From positions 1 to 7,563 of the forward strand of contig CAMPHL010000112.1 of NCBI GenBank assembly GCA_946885905.1: a stretch of 7,563 nucleotides of DNA. Direction: 5' to 3'. The position numbers and the translations under genes are program-made. Shown in pieces: positions 1 through 7,563 of the stretch. The notes under the pieces were generated by a model. The model saw only the letters and a list, made by a program, of their open reading frames with translations. It ran no database searches and was not told the DNA's origin. The number at the start of each line of letters is the position of its first letter. Position 1 is the first letter of the stretch. This stretch comes from an uncultured Pseudomonadota bacterium. Lineage in GTDB: Bacteria > Pseudomonadota > Gammaproteobacteria > Burkholderiales > Usitatibacteraceae.

Positions 1-2
1 GT

Positions 3-8
3 TATACT
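3..8 (+). promoter_or_regulatory. Candidate -10 element (TATACT) for the SDR gene
   Basis: TATACT matches five of six bases of the sigma-70 -10 consensus TATAAT and stands out in very G+C-rich DNA. If its last base (position 8) is -7, transcription would start near 15-17, at or just before the ATG at 17. That would give a leaderless or nearly leaderless mRNA and would explain why no Shine-Dalgarno sequence precedes the gene. The -35 region lies outside the window, so the promoter cannot be confirmed. Confidence 0.35.
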
Positions 9-16
9 CCACCTCC

Positions 17-760
17 ATGAACGCTCTCGATCTCAACGGAAGGAACGCCGTCGTCACCGGCGGCGCGGCGGGCATCGGGTTGGCCATCGCGCAGCGCCTC
101 GCCGCCTCGGGCGCGCACGTGAGCCTCTGGGACCGCGACGACGAGGCGCTGGCCTCCGCCACCGCGGCACTGGGCAGCGCCCATTGCGCCCGCCTCGACG
201 TGGCGGACGAATCCCAGGTGCAGGCCGCGCTCGCCTCGACGGTGCAGGCGCTCGGCAAGGTCGACGCCCTCGTCTGCAGCGCCGGCATCACCGGGCCCAA
301 CCTGGCGACCGAGGATTACCCGGTGGCCGAATGGAAGCAGGTGCTGGACATCAACCTGACGGGTGTCTTCCTCTGCAACAAGGCGCTGGTGCCGCACATG
401 AAGAAGCACGACTACGGGCGGATCGTGAACATCGCCTCGATCGCGGGCAAGGAAGGAAATCCCAATGCCAGCGCCTACAGCGCCTCGAAGGCGGGCGTGA
501 TCTCGCTCACCAAGTCGCTCGGCAAGGAGCTCGCGAAGACCGGCATCCGCGTGAACTGCGTGACACCCGCCGCGGTGAAGACGGGCATGTTCGAGCAGAT
601 GACGCAGCAGCACATCGACTTCATGCTCTCGAAGATCCCGATGGGGCGCTTCGGGCACGTCGACGAGATCGCCGCCATGGTGTCGTGGCTGTGCACCGAG
701 GAATGCTCGTTCTCGACCGGCGCGGTGTTCGACCTCTCGGGTGGGCGCGCGGTCTACTGA
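17..760 (+). CDS. NAD(P)-dependent short-chain dehydrogenase/reductase (classical SDR)
   Basis: A 247-residue cytosolic oxidoreductase of the classical SDR family, which normally has about 250 residues, so it appears complete. Seen in the sequence: the nucleotide-binding motif TGGAAGIG at residues 14-21; an acidic residue, D39, after the second strand, which usually favours NAD(H) over NADP(H); D61-V62; CSAG at 87-90 in place of the usual NNAG; N113; S141; and the catalytic pair Y154 and K158 (YSASK). The complete Asn-Ser-Tyr-Lys set implies an active enzyme that interconverts a hydroxyl and a keto group. The substrate cannot be read from the sequence; database names for such proteins are often FabG-like 3-oxoacyl-ACP reductase or sugar-acid dehydrogenase. 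The ATG at 17 places the first beta strand where the family has it. The five upstream codons are open but carry no Shine-Dalgarno sequence, so a start before the window cannot be ruled out. It ends 18 bp from the stop of a convergent gene and shares no operon with other genes in view. Confidence 0.93.
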   Translation: MNALDLNGRNAVVTGGAAGIGLAIAQRLAASGAHVSLWDRDDEALASATAALGSAHCARLDVADESQVQAALASTVQALGKVDALVCSAGITGPNLATEDYPVAEWKQVLDINLTGVFLCNKALVPHMKKHDYGRIVNIASIAGKEGNPNASAYSASKAGVISLTKSLGKELAKTGIRVNCVTPAAVKTGMFEQMTQQHIDFMLSKIPMGRFGHVDEIAAMVSWLCTEECSFSTGAVFDLSGGRAVY

Positions 761-778
761 GGCCGGGCGCGGCCGCGC
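761..778. repeat. G+C-rich inverted repeats between convergent stop codons
   Basis: The 18-bp gap between the SDR stop and the stop of the minus-strand gene holds GGCCG-GGCG-CGGCC (761-774, 5-bp stem, 4-nt loop). It also holds an overlapping perfect 12-bp palindrome, GCGCGGCCGCGC (767-778), which includes a NotI site. A bidirectional role at the 3' ends of both transcripts is possible, but there is no T-run on either side, so I do not call it an intrinsic terminator. In DNA this G+C-rich it may be chance. Confidence 0.25.
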
Positions 779-1057
779 TCACGGCCCGATCGTGGTTTCG
801 CCTTCGACGCGCCCGTCCCTGTAGAACACGATCTTGCGCGCCGGGACGGAGGCCGTGAAGCGGTATTCGAGGTGGCGCGTGCACTTGCAAGCGGGCCTCG
901 CGCCCGCGTACCTCGCCTGGATCCGGGCCGGCTGCCCGAGAGCGATCTCGTTCAGGCGACAGGCCGGCGCCTCGTCGAGCTCGACCTCGGCCGGCTGCGC
1001 CGCGGCCTGGAACACGAGGCTCGCGGCGAGCAAGCCCGTCGCGAAGAGCGCTTTCAC
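779..1057 (-). CDS. Small exported cysteine-containing protein, unknown function
   Basis: A 92-residue protein not recognised as a named family. It starts with GTG, and its first about 20 residues form a classical signal peptide: Lys at position 2, a hydrophobic stretch ALFATGLLAASLVF, and an AAA-Q junction that suggests signal peptidase I cleavage after residue 20. The mature part of about 72 residues is predicted to be periplasmic. It has an acidic start, three cysteines (C33, C58 and C60 as CKC) and a C-terminal half that looks rich in beta strands (LEYRFTAS, KIVFYRDGRVEGET). The GTG overlaps the stop of the upstream channel gene by 4 nt (GTGA), and AAGGA lies 9 nt upstream, so translation is probably coupled. 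A longer open frame extends upstream but has no family match and overlaps the channel gene, so the GTG start is preferred. It is the last gene of the minus-strand operon, and an envelope role linked to the two membrane proteins is inferred from context only. Confidence 0.75.
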   Translation of the reverse strand: MKALFATGLLAASLVFQAAAQPAEVELDEAPACRLNEIALGQPARIQARYAGARPACKCTRHLEYRFTASVPARKIVFYRDGRVEGETTIGP

Positions 1058-1770
1058 GGCTCCCCATCCTTCGGCTTGGACAGCAGCTCCTCCGAGACCA
1101 GGCGGCCGATGAGGATCGCGGGATACAAGGTGCCGATTATCGCGGCCATCATCGTGAACGTGCGCGCCAGGGGATGCACGGGCGTGATGTCGCCGAAGCC
1201 CAGCGTCGTGAGCGCCACGAAGGCGAAGTAGTTGAGGCTTCCCGTGATGTCCGCGTGCGAAGCCGGATGGCCGAGCAGCAGGAAGGCGCCCGGGAACGAG
1301 ATCGCGATCAGCTGGAAGATCAGCGAAAGGATCATTCCGGCGAGCAGGTAGAGCGCGATCGCTCCCTGGATCCGATGCACGTTGACGCGCCCGGGCGCGA
1401 ACACGCGCCGCGTGAGGAGGTAGCCCAGGATGAGCAGGGTCGCCACCGCGAGCACGTACCCCACGTAGAGGAGGTCCTCCGCGCCCCAAGCCACGTAGGA
1501 GAGCCGGCACGTGACGCAGGCGATGCAGCCGGCGACGAAGAGGTCCGTGAGCCAGAGGTTGCCCCAGATCATCAGCGCCGCGAGGCCCAGCACGCCCATG
1601 AGGAAGATGTGCGACCAATGGGCCGAGCCCGCGGCGAGCTCCGAGAGGGGCGCGACAAGGAAGATGTCCACCACGAGCACGAAGAGCATCAGGGTGAGCG
1701 CCCGGTCGGCGAAGGGCAGCTTGGCCAGCCGCGCAGCTCGCGCGTCGCGGGTCTGCGCCGAGCTCACCAT
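1054..1770 (-). CDS. Six-helix potassium-channel-like membrane protein
   Basis: A 238-residue integral inner-membrane protein with the hallmark of the ion-channel pore family (Ion_trans_2 type). The pore loop near residues 180-195 contains T189-L190-G191-F192-G193-D194, a K+-channel selectivity filter of the TxGFGD form. Six hydrophobic segments are seen at roughly 24-46, 53-73, 74-93, 101-119, 134-159 and 203-225, with the pore loop between the fifth and sixth. The fourth lacks the regular Arg/Lys ladder of voltage sensors. No RCK/TrkA or cyclic-nucleotide domain follows; the cytoplasmic tail is only about 13 residues. The third helix carries C82, C85 and C88. The ATG overlaps the upstream stop (ATGGTGA), with AGGA 6 nt before it; GTG one codon later is an alternative start. 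Its own stop overlaps the next gene's GTG by 4 nt. Selective K+ conduction is inferred from the filter; the gating signal is unknown. Confidence 0.88.
   Translation of the reverse strand: MVSSAQTRDARAARLAKLPFADRALTLMLFVLVVDIFLVAPLSELAAGSAHWSHIFLMGVLGLAALMIWGNLWLTDLFVAGCIACVTCRLSYVAWGAEDLLYVGYVLAVATLLILGYLLTRRVFAPGRVNVHRIQGAIALYLLAGMILSLIFQLIAISFPGAFLLLGHPASHADITGSLNYFAFVALTTLGFGDITPVHPLARTFTMMAAIIGTLYPAILIGRLVSEELLSKPKDGEP
1067..1071 (-). promoter_or_regulatory. Ribosome binding site deciding a GTG start
   Basis: AAGGA on the minus strand lies 9 nt before the GTG at 1057-1055, inside the last codons of the channel gene. A second purine run, GGGGAG, at 1065-1060 is probably too close to act alone. 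This site supports starting the 92-residue exported protein at GTG, which also gives it a clean signal peptide. Confidence 0.5.
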
Positions 1771-3803
1771 CCGGGATCCTGCGGGAAGGTCTTGCGGGAC
1801 GGGGGCGCGGGGGGTTCGGTTTCCCGCGGCGGCAGGAAGAACTCGCGCGGGCTGTGCGCGAAGAGCGCGCCGGAGCTCCTGCGCGAGCTCGGCGCGCGCG
1901 CGAACGTCGTTCCCTGGGCCCGCATCGCCACGTTGAGGGCGAGGGCGAAGCTCACGCCGAGGTTCATCGCGCCGACCAGGAGCACGAAGACGAAATAGGT
2001 CGCGAAAATGCCGGCATCGAGGTCCGACGATACCGCCGCGTAGCCCAGGTTGGCCGAGGCGAACGTGACGTGGCGGATGTCGATGTTGAGCCCGAGCAGC
2101 AGCCCGGCGAACCCCGTGAATGCAAGGAGCATCCCGAAGATCGCGTTGCCCATCAGCCCGCCCAGGTTGGCGCCGAGGTAGCTGGCCATGCGGTTGCGCG
2201 TGCCCGCGGGCATCCAGCGCAGCAGCGGCGAGGCGCGCACGCGCTCGGGGAAGTCGAGCACCGCGCTGTAGTTGTCGTACCAGCCCGAGACGAGCCCGGC
2301 GGCGAAGAGCCACACGCCGGCGATGGCTCCGTGCAGGAGCGCATACCCCATCACCGGACGCAGCTCGTAGAGCATCGACCCGGCCTTTTGCGGGCCGACG
2401 AAGGCAACGCCGTAGTAGGAGCCGTACATCGACGCGATCGCCATGGCGAGCGGCATGGCGAGCGCGATGTTGCCGAAGATGGCCACGAGCTGCGTGCGCA
2501 CGACGCTCGCGATCAGCCGCGCCAGCTTGTCCAGCGGCGCCTTGGCCGAATGCGTCGTCTCCTCGACCGTCGCCGCGATCATGGCCGCCGTCATCGCAGG
2601 CTGCTTGGTCGCCACCGTGCAGTGCAGCAGCATGATGATCACGAAGCCCAGGGAATAATCGAGGCAGATGAGCAACGTATCGAGCAGCGGGGGCAGGTGC
2701 TCCTCCCTCACCTCCATCTTGAGCAAGGCCATTATCGCGATGATCGCGCCGGCGCCCATCGCGCTTCGCATCATCTCGTAGTACTCGGCCGCGGTGCCCG
2801 TGGCGTAGTGCTCTCCGGTGCGGCTGGCGTTCTCCGTGACCCGCTTGGCGAGGATGCGGGTGTTCGCTCTCCAGACATGGGCGATGCTCAGGCGCACCTC
2901 GCTCGCCTTCACCATCGTGCGCACGAGCACGTAGCGGTTGCGCACGCGCTCCGAGCCCGAGGACTGCGACGTATGCAGCAGCAGCTCCAGGCGCCGCAGC
3001 TGCTGCTCCATGCGCTCGAGAAGATAGGTCACGCGCACGCTGGTTCCGCGCCGCCTGCCGACGGAGCGCAACCGCTCGACCGCCTCCAGGCCCTGCGCCA
3101 GCAGGACATGCACGTGCTGGTCCTCCGTGCCGCCCTGGCCGGCCGCGAGCCTCGCGAGGTAGCCGGCCACCTCGCGCTGCAGCGCGAGGAAGGGCGAATC
3201 GTGGCGCGCGGCGGCAGGATCGACGTGCAGCAGCTCGCTCGCGCTGCCCTCGGCCGCGACGCGCACGGCGAGCACCTCGATGGCACCGACGATCCCGCCG
3301 CGCATCACGGCGATCACGCCCTTGCCCGGCTCGGCCCCCGCATCGATCACGGAGGCGAGCTCGCTCCAGGCGTCCTCGGGGATCGCCGTGACCCATTCGG
3401 CATCGCCCCGGCGATCGAACATTCGCTCGAAGACGTCGCGGAACTCCCCCGGCCGGGCGGGCGCGGGGAGCAGGCGCTCGTACATGCGATCGATGATCTC
3501 GCCCATGAAGCCTCGCGGCGAGAGCACGCCGGTCTCGGCGAAGAGGGCGATGCCCGAGGAAATTTCGAAGGAGCCGTGCACCGCTGCGCGCACTGCCTGG
3601 CACGCCTTCTCGTCCTGCCGCAGGACCGCCGCGAGCGCCCGCATGCGGGCAATCGCCGTCGGGGCATCGGCCGGATCATCGGGCCGGACCCATGCAGCAA
3701 GCCCGATCAACAGGGAGACGGCGTCGCCCTCGAACGACGGCAGCGCAGCCCCGCCCGCGGCAATTGCCGGCAGCGCGTCGTCCTGGACGACCCGGGAGCT
3801 CAT
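1764..3803 (-). CDS. SpecificRecomb/Gcr-family polytopic membrane protein ('site-specific recombinase' in name)
   Basis: A 679-residue protein that I recognise as the family annotated 'site-specific recombinase' (SpecificRecomb, PF10136; gcr in Neisseria). Residues 1 to about 345 are soluble and largely helical and charged, with a likely coiled or amphipathic stretch around 255-320. Residues from about 348 onward are membrane-spanning, with hydrophobic segments near 349-362, 372-394, 435-458, 485-506, 546-572 and 597-625. The loop after the second segment holds the distinctive [14 protein letters not shown] (394-407). The C-terminal tail is basic and Pro-rich, with FFLPPR at 655-660. I see no serine-recombinase N-terminus and no R-H-R-Y tyrosine-recombinase arrangement, so recombinase activity is not supported by the sequence itself. 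It is first in a three-gene operon, and its TGA overlaps the ATG of the channel gene. The start at 3803 has only a weak upstream purine run (AAGG, 13 nt away). The family call is fairly sure; the molecular function is unknown. Confidence 0.85.
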   Translation of the reverse strand: MSSRVVQDDALPAIAAGGAALPSFEGDAVSLLIGLAAWVRPDDPADAPTAIARMRALAAVLRQDEKACQAVRAAVHGSFEISSGIALFAETGVLSPRGFMGEIIDRMYERLLPAPARPGEFRDVFERMFDRRGDAEWVTAIPEDAWSELASVIDAGAEPGKGVIAVMRGGIVGAIEVLAVRVAAEGSASELLHVDPAAARHDSPFLALQREVAGYLARLAAGQGGTEDQHVHVLLAQGLEAVERLRSVGRRRGTSVRVTYLLERMEQQLRRLELLLHTSQSSGSERVRNRYVLVRTMVKASEVRLSIAHVWRANTRILAKRVTENASRTGEHYATGTAAEYYEMMRSAMGAGAIIAIMALLKMEVREEHLPPLLDTLLICLDYSLGFVIIMLLHCTVATKQPAMTAAMIAATVEETTHSAKAPLDKLARLIASVVRTQLVAIFGNIALAMPLAMAIASMYGSYYGVAFVGPQKAGSMLYELRPVMGYALLHGAIAGVWLFAAGLVSGWYDNYSAVLDFPERVRASPLLRWMPAGTRNRMASYLGANLGGLMGNAIFGMLLAFTGFAGLLLGLNIDIRHVTFASANLGYAAVSSDLDAGIFATYFVFVLLVGAMNLGVSFALALNVAMRAQGTTFARAPSSRRSSGALFAHSPREFFLPPRETEPPAPPSRKTFPQDPGW

Positions 3804-3833
3804 CGCGTCTTCGCCACCTTGCCCGCCTTCCGG

Positions 3834-3891
3834 CGAGCGCGGATCCCCTGAAGGGGGCTCGGCTGCTTCCCGCGTGCCGGCGCGGCGCGGG
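3834..3891 (-). repeat. Two possible stem-loops in the leader of the Gcr-family gene
   Basis: Two inverted repeats lie just upstream of the minus-strand start. The first pairs CGAGC (3834-3838) with GCTCG (3857-3861) around an inner CCCC-TGAA-GGGG hairpin (3845-3856), with a 6-nt bulge on one side. The second pairs CCCGCG (3869-3874) with CGCGGG (3886-3891) across an 11-nt loop. They could fold in the mRNA leader. Short G+C-rich pairings like these arise easily by chance here, and no known riboswitch or attenuator pattern is recognised. Confidence 0.2.
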
Positions 3892-3979
3892 TCCGTGACA
3901 GTCTCGAGGTGGCATTCAATGGTCCTACCTCCTGCCGCATCCTAGCAAGCCAGGGCCATCCCCGCCGCGCATTTCCGGG

Positions 3980-4006
3980 AGTACCATCGAACGGCCAAGT
4001 ACCGTC
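3980..4006 (+). repeat. Direct repeat AGTACCRTC upstream of the hydroxylase operon (candidate operator)
   Basis: AGTACCATC at 3980-3988 and AGTACCGTC at 3998-4006 match at eight of nine bases with a period of 18 bp. They lie 47-73 nt before the coxS start. The spacing is a little under two helical turns, and each copy contains the palindrome GTAC. A regulator or activator site for the divergent promoters is a reasonable inference, but no known operator is recognised and no convincing -35/-10 pair is visible nearby on either strand. Confidence 0.3.
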
Positions 4007-4041
4007 CGCCAACTCTCCACGGCAATCCCCAAAACCGCTCC

Positions 4042-4046
4042 AGGAG
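4042..4046 (+). promoter_or_regulatory. Ribosome binding site deciding the coxS start
   Basis: AGGAG lies 6 nt before the ATG at 4053. It fixes the start of the iron-sulfur subunit there, rather than at an in-frame ATG at 3909 that would add 48 residues unlike the family and would cover the direct repeat at 3980-4006. Confidence 0.75.
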
Positions 4047-4052
4047 ATCGCA

Positions 4053-4574
4053 ATGGGCATTCCCATCTCTATCACCATCAATGGCAAGCAGGTCCAGGCC
4101 GACATCGACCCTCGCACGCTGCTGGTCGACTTCATCCGCGTGAACCTCGGGCTCACCGGCACGCACGTCGGCTGCGATACGGCCCAGTGCGGTGCCTGCA
4201 CCGTCCACCTGGATGGCCGCGCCGTCAAGGCATGCAACGTCCTGGTTGCGCAGGCGCAGGGCTCGAGCGTGACCACGATCGAGGCCCTCGCGGGCGCGGA
4301 CGGCAAACTGCACCCGATGCAGGAAGCGTTCCGCGAGTGCCACGGCCTGCAGTGCGGCTTCTGCACGCCGGGCATGGTGATGAGCGCCATCGACCTGGTC
4401 CAGCGCCACCCGGGCGCGGACGAGAAGGCGATCCGCGAGGGGCTGGAAGGAAACCTTTGCCGCTGCACCGGCTATCACAACATCGTGAAGGCGGTGCAGC
4501 AGGGCGCGGCCGCGATGGCCGCGGGCAAATCCGTCAAGGCGACGGCCGAGAAGGCCGCCGCCCACGCCGACTAG
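4053..4574 (+). CDS. coxS: Molybdenum hydroxylase small subunit, two 2Fe-2S clusters (CO dehydrogenase form II type)
   Basis: A 173-residue cytosolic electron-transfer subunit of the xanthine oxidase/CO dehydrogenase family. The N-terminal plant-type ferredoxin domain has cluster ligands C41, C46, C49 and C61 ([11 protein letters not shown], then AC). The C-terminal helical domain has C101, C104, C136 and C138 (CGFC, then CRC), so both clusters are complete. It should carry electrons from the Mo site of the large subunit to FAD in the medium subunit. Length fits the family (about 150-175); the last about 20 residues are an Ala/Lys-rich tail after the conserved domain. The start is set by AGGAG 6 nt upstream. 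It is first in an S-L-M operon, and its stop is 9 bp before the large-subunit start. The symbol is a family label; it does not imply that the enzyme oxidises CO. Confidence 0.93.
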   Translation: MGIPISITINGKQVQADIDPRTLLVDFIRVNLGLTGTHVGCDTAQCGACTVHLDGRAVKACNVLVAQAQGSSVTTIEALAGADGKLHPMQEAFRECHGLQCGFCTPGMVMSAIDLVQRHPGADEKAIREGLEGNLCRCTGYHNIVKAVQQGAAAMAAGKSVKATAEKAAAHAD

Positions 4575-4583
4575 GAGGCCAGC

Positions 4584-6953
<2,370 letters not shown>

Positions 6954-6966
6954 GGAGAACTCCCCC

Positions 6967-7563
6967 ATGTACGCCATCGAATACCGCAAGCCCAAGACCC
7001 TCGCCGAGGCGGCGCAGGCGCTTTCGCAAACGGGCGGCAAGGCGCTCGCAGGCGGCCAGAGCCTCGTGGCCGCGATGAAGCTGCGGCTGGCCCAGCCGGG
7101 CACGCTCGTGGACCTGGGAGGGCTCGCCGAGCTGAAGGGCATCCGCAAGGACGGCGACAAGCTCGTGATCGGGGCCTCGAGCCGTCACGCGGAGATCGCA
7201 TCCTCCTCCGTGGTGAAGGGTGCGATTCCCGCGCTGTGTGCCCTCGCCGAAGGCATCGGCGACCGCCAGGTGCGCAACATGGGCACGATCGGCGGCTCGA
7301 TCGCCAACGCCGATCCGGCCGCGGATTGGCCCGCCGCGCTCGTCGCCTGCAACGCCACCGTCGTCACCAACAAGCGCCAGGTGCCCGCCGACCAGTTCTT
7401 CAAGGGCATGTTCGAGACCGCGCTCGCCTCCGACGAGATCGTGACGGCGGTGTCCTTCCCGCTGCCGAAGCAGGCCGCGTACGCCAAGTTCCCCAACCCC
7501 GCTTCGCGCTTCGCGTTGGTGGGTGTCTTCGTGGCCAGGCACGCGGACGGCTCGGTGCGCGTG
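6967..7563 (+). CDS. coxM: Molybdenum hydroxylase medium (FAD) subunit, 3' end outside the window
   Basis: The first 199 residues of the FAD-binding subunit, open to the last base of the window. The family usually has about 260-290 residues, so the end of the C-terminal domain is missing only because the window stops. Seen: AGGQSL at 28-33 and TIGGS at 107-111, followed by NADPAAD (114-120). These are the two FAD-pyrophosphate-binding motifs of CoxM/xanthine dehydrogenase FAD domains. [14 protein letters not shown] at 174-187 marks the start of the C-terminal domain. It should accept electrons from the 2Fe-2S subunit and pass them to an external acceptor. It starts 13 bp after the large-subunit stop, with GAGGAG 9 nt upstream, so it is the third gene of the same operon. 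Confidence 0.92.
   Translation, partial: MYAIEYRKPKTLAEAAQALSQTGGKALAGGQSLVAAMKLRLAQPGTLVDLGGLAELKGIRKDGDKLVIGASSRHAEIASSSVVKGAIPALCALAEGIGDRQVRNMGTIGGSIANADPAADWPAALVACNATVVTNKRQVPADQFFKGMFETALASDEIVTAVSFPLPKQAAYAKFPNPASRFALVGVFVARHADGSVRV

Noticed and set aside
761..786. Intrinsic bidirectional terminator between the SDR and the exported-protein gene.
   Set aside because: The stems are short and no T-run follows on either strand. Kept only as an inverted repeat.
1771..3603. Upstream in-frame extension of the channel gene, making an 849-residue protein.
   Set aside because: The extension is a shadow of the Gcr-family gene (Arg/Ala-rich, no hydrophobic helices). The channel sequence begins naturally at the ATG at 1770 with AGGA before it.
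1764..3803. Mobile element or inversion system, suggested by the family name 'site-specific recombinase'.
   Set aside because: No terminal inverted repeats, target duplications, invertible promoter or partner mobile genes are seen, and the protein looks like a membrane protein.
1854..3851. A 665-codon plus-strand open frame antisense to the Gcr-family gene.
   Set aside because: His/Arg/Glu/Gln-rich low-complexity product, the usual antisense shadow in G+C-rich DNA; the minus-strand frame has coherent membrane helices and family motifs.
3909..3926. Sigma-54 type -24/-12 promoter suggested by TGGCATTCAATGGTCC.
   Set aside because: TGGCA is present, but the GC of the -12 element is missing at the required spacing.
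3909..4052. Start of the iron-sulfur subunit at the upstream ATG at 3909.
   Set aside because: The 48 added residues do not resemble the family, which begins just before the ferredoxin domain, and no ribosome site precedes that ATG. AGGAG at 4042-4046 supports 4053.

Overview
The window reads as chromosomal DNA of a G+C-rich proteobacterium, most likely a betaproteobacterium. Third codon positions are strongly G/C throughout. The 679-residue membrane protein on the minus strand belongs, by my reading, to the SpecificRecomb/Gcr family (PF10136), which is best known from betaproteobacteria and Neisseria. No rRNA, tRNA, CRISPR array, insertion sequence or phage gene was seen, and I see no base-composition break that would suggest recent transfer.

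Layout. (1) Positions 17-760, plus strand: a complete NAD(P)-dependent short-chain dehydrogenase (SDR). It has no Shine-Dalgarno sequence but a good -10 hexamer (TATACT) just upstream, so it may be read from a leaderless or nearly leaderless mRNA. (2) Positions 779-3803, minus strand: a tightly coupled three-gene operon, read right to left. It encodes a Gcr/SpecificRecomb-family polytopic membrane protein, a six-helix potassium-channel-like protein with a TLGFGD selectivity filter, and a 92-residue exported protein with a signal peptide and three cysteines. Both junctions overlap, and both contain the string GTGA. The operon converges on the SDR gene with only 18 bp between the stop codons. 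(3) Positions 3804-4052: a divergent intergenic region of about 250 bp holding possible stem-loops and a 9-bp direct repeat (AGTACCRTC, period 18 bp). (4) Positions 4053 to the window end, plus strand: a molybdenum hydroxylase operon in the order small (2Fe-2S), large (molybdopterin), medium (FAD). The last gene is cut by the window edge.

The hydroxylase genes look like carbon monoxide dehydrogenase genes. However, the large subunit carries AYRGAGR where true CO dehydrogenases carry AYxCSFR, and the gene order is S-L-M rather than M-S-L. Both point to the 'form II' clade, whose physiological substrate is generally unsettled. Electrons should pass from the Mo site through the two 2Fe-2S clusters of the small subunit to FAD in the medium subunit.

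The least understood part is the minus-strand operon. A protein family called 'site-specific recombinase' looks here like a membrane protein without recombinase motifs. It is translationally coupled to an ion channel and a small periplasmic protein, which suggests a membrane or envelope function rather than DNA recombination.
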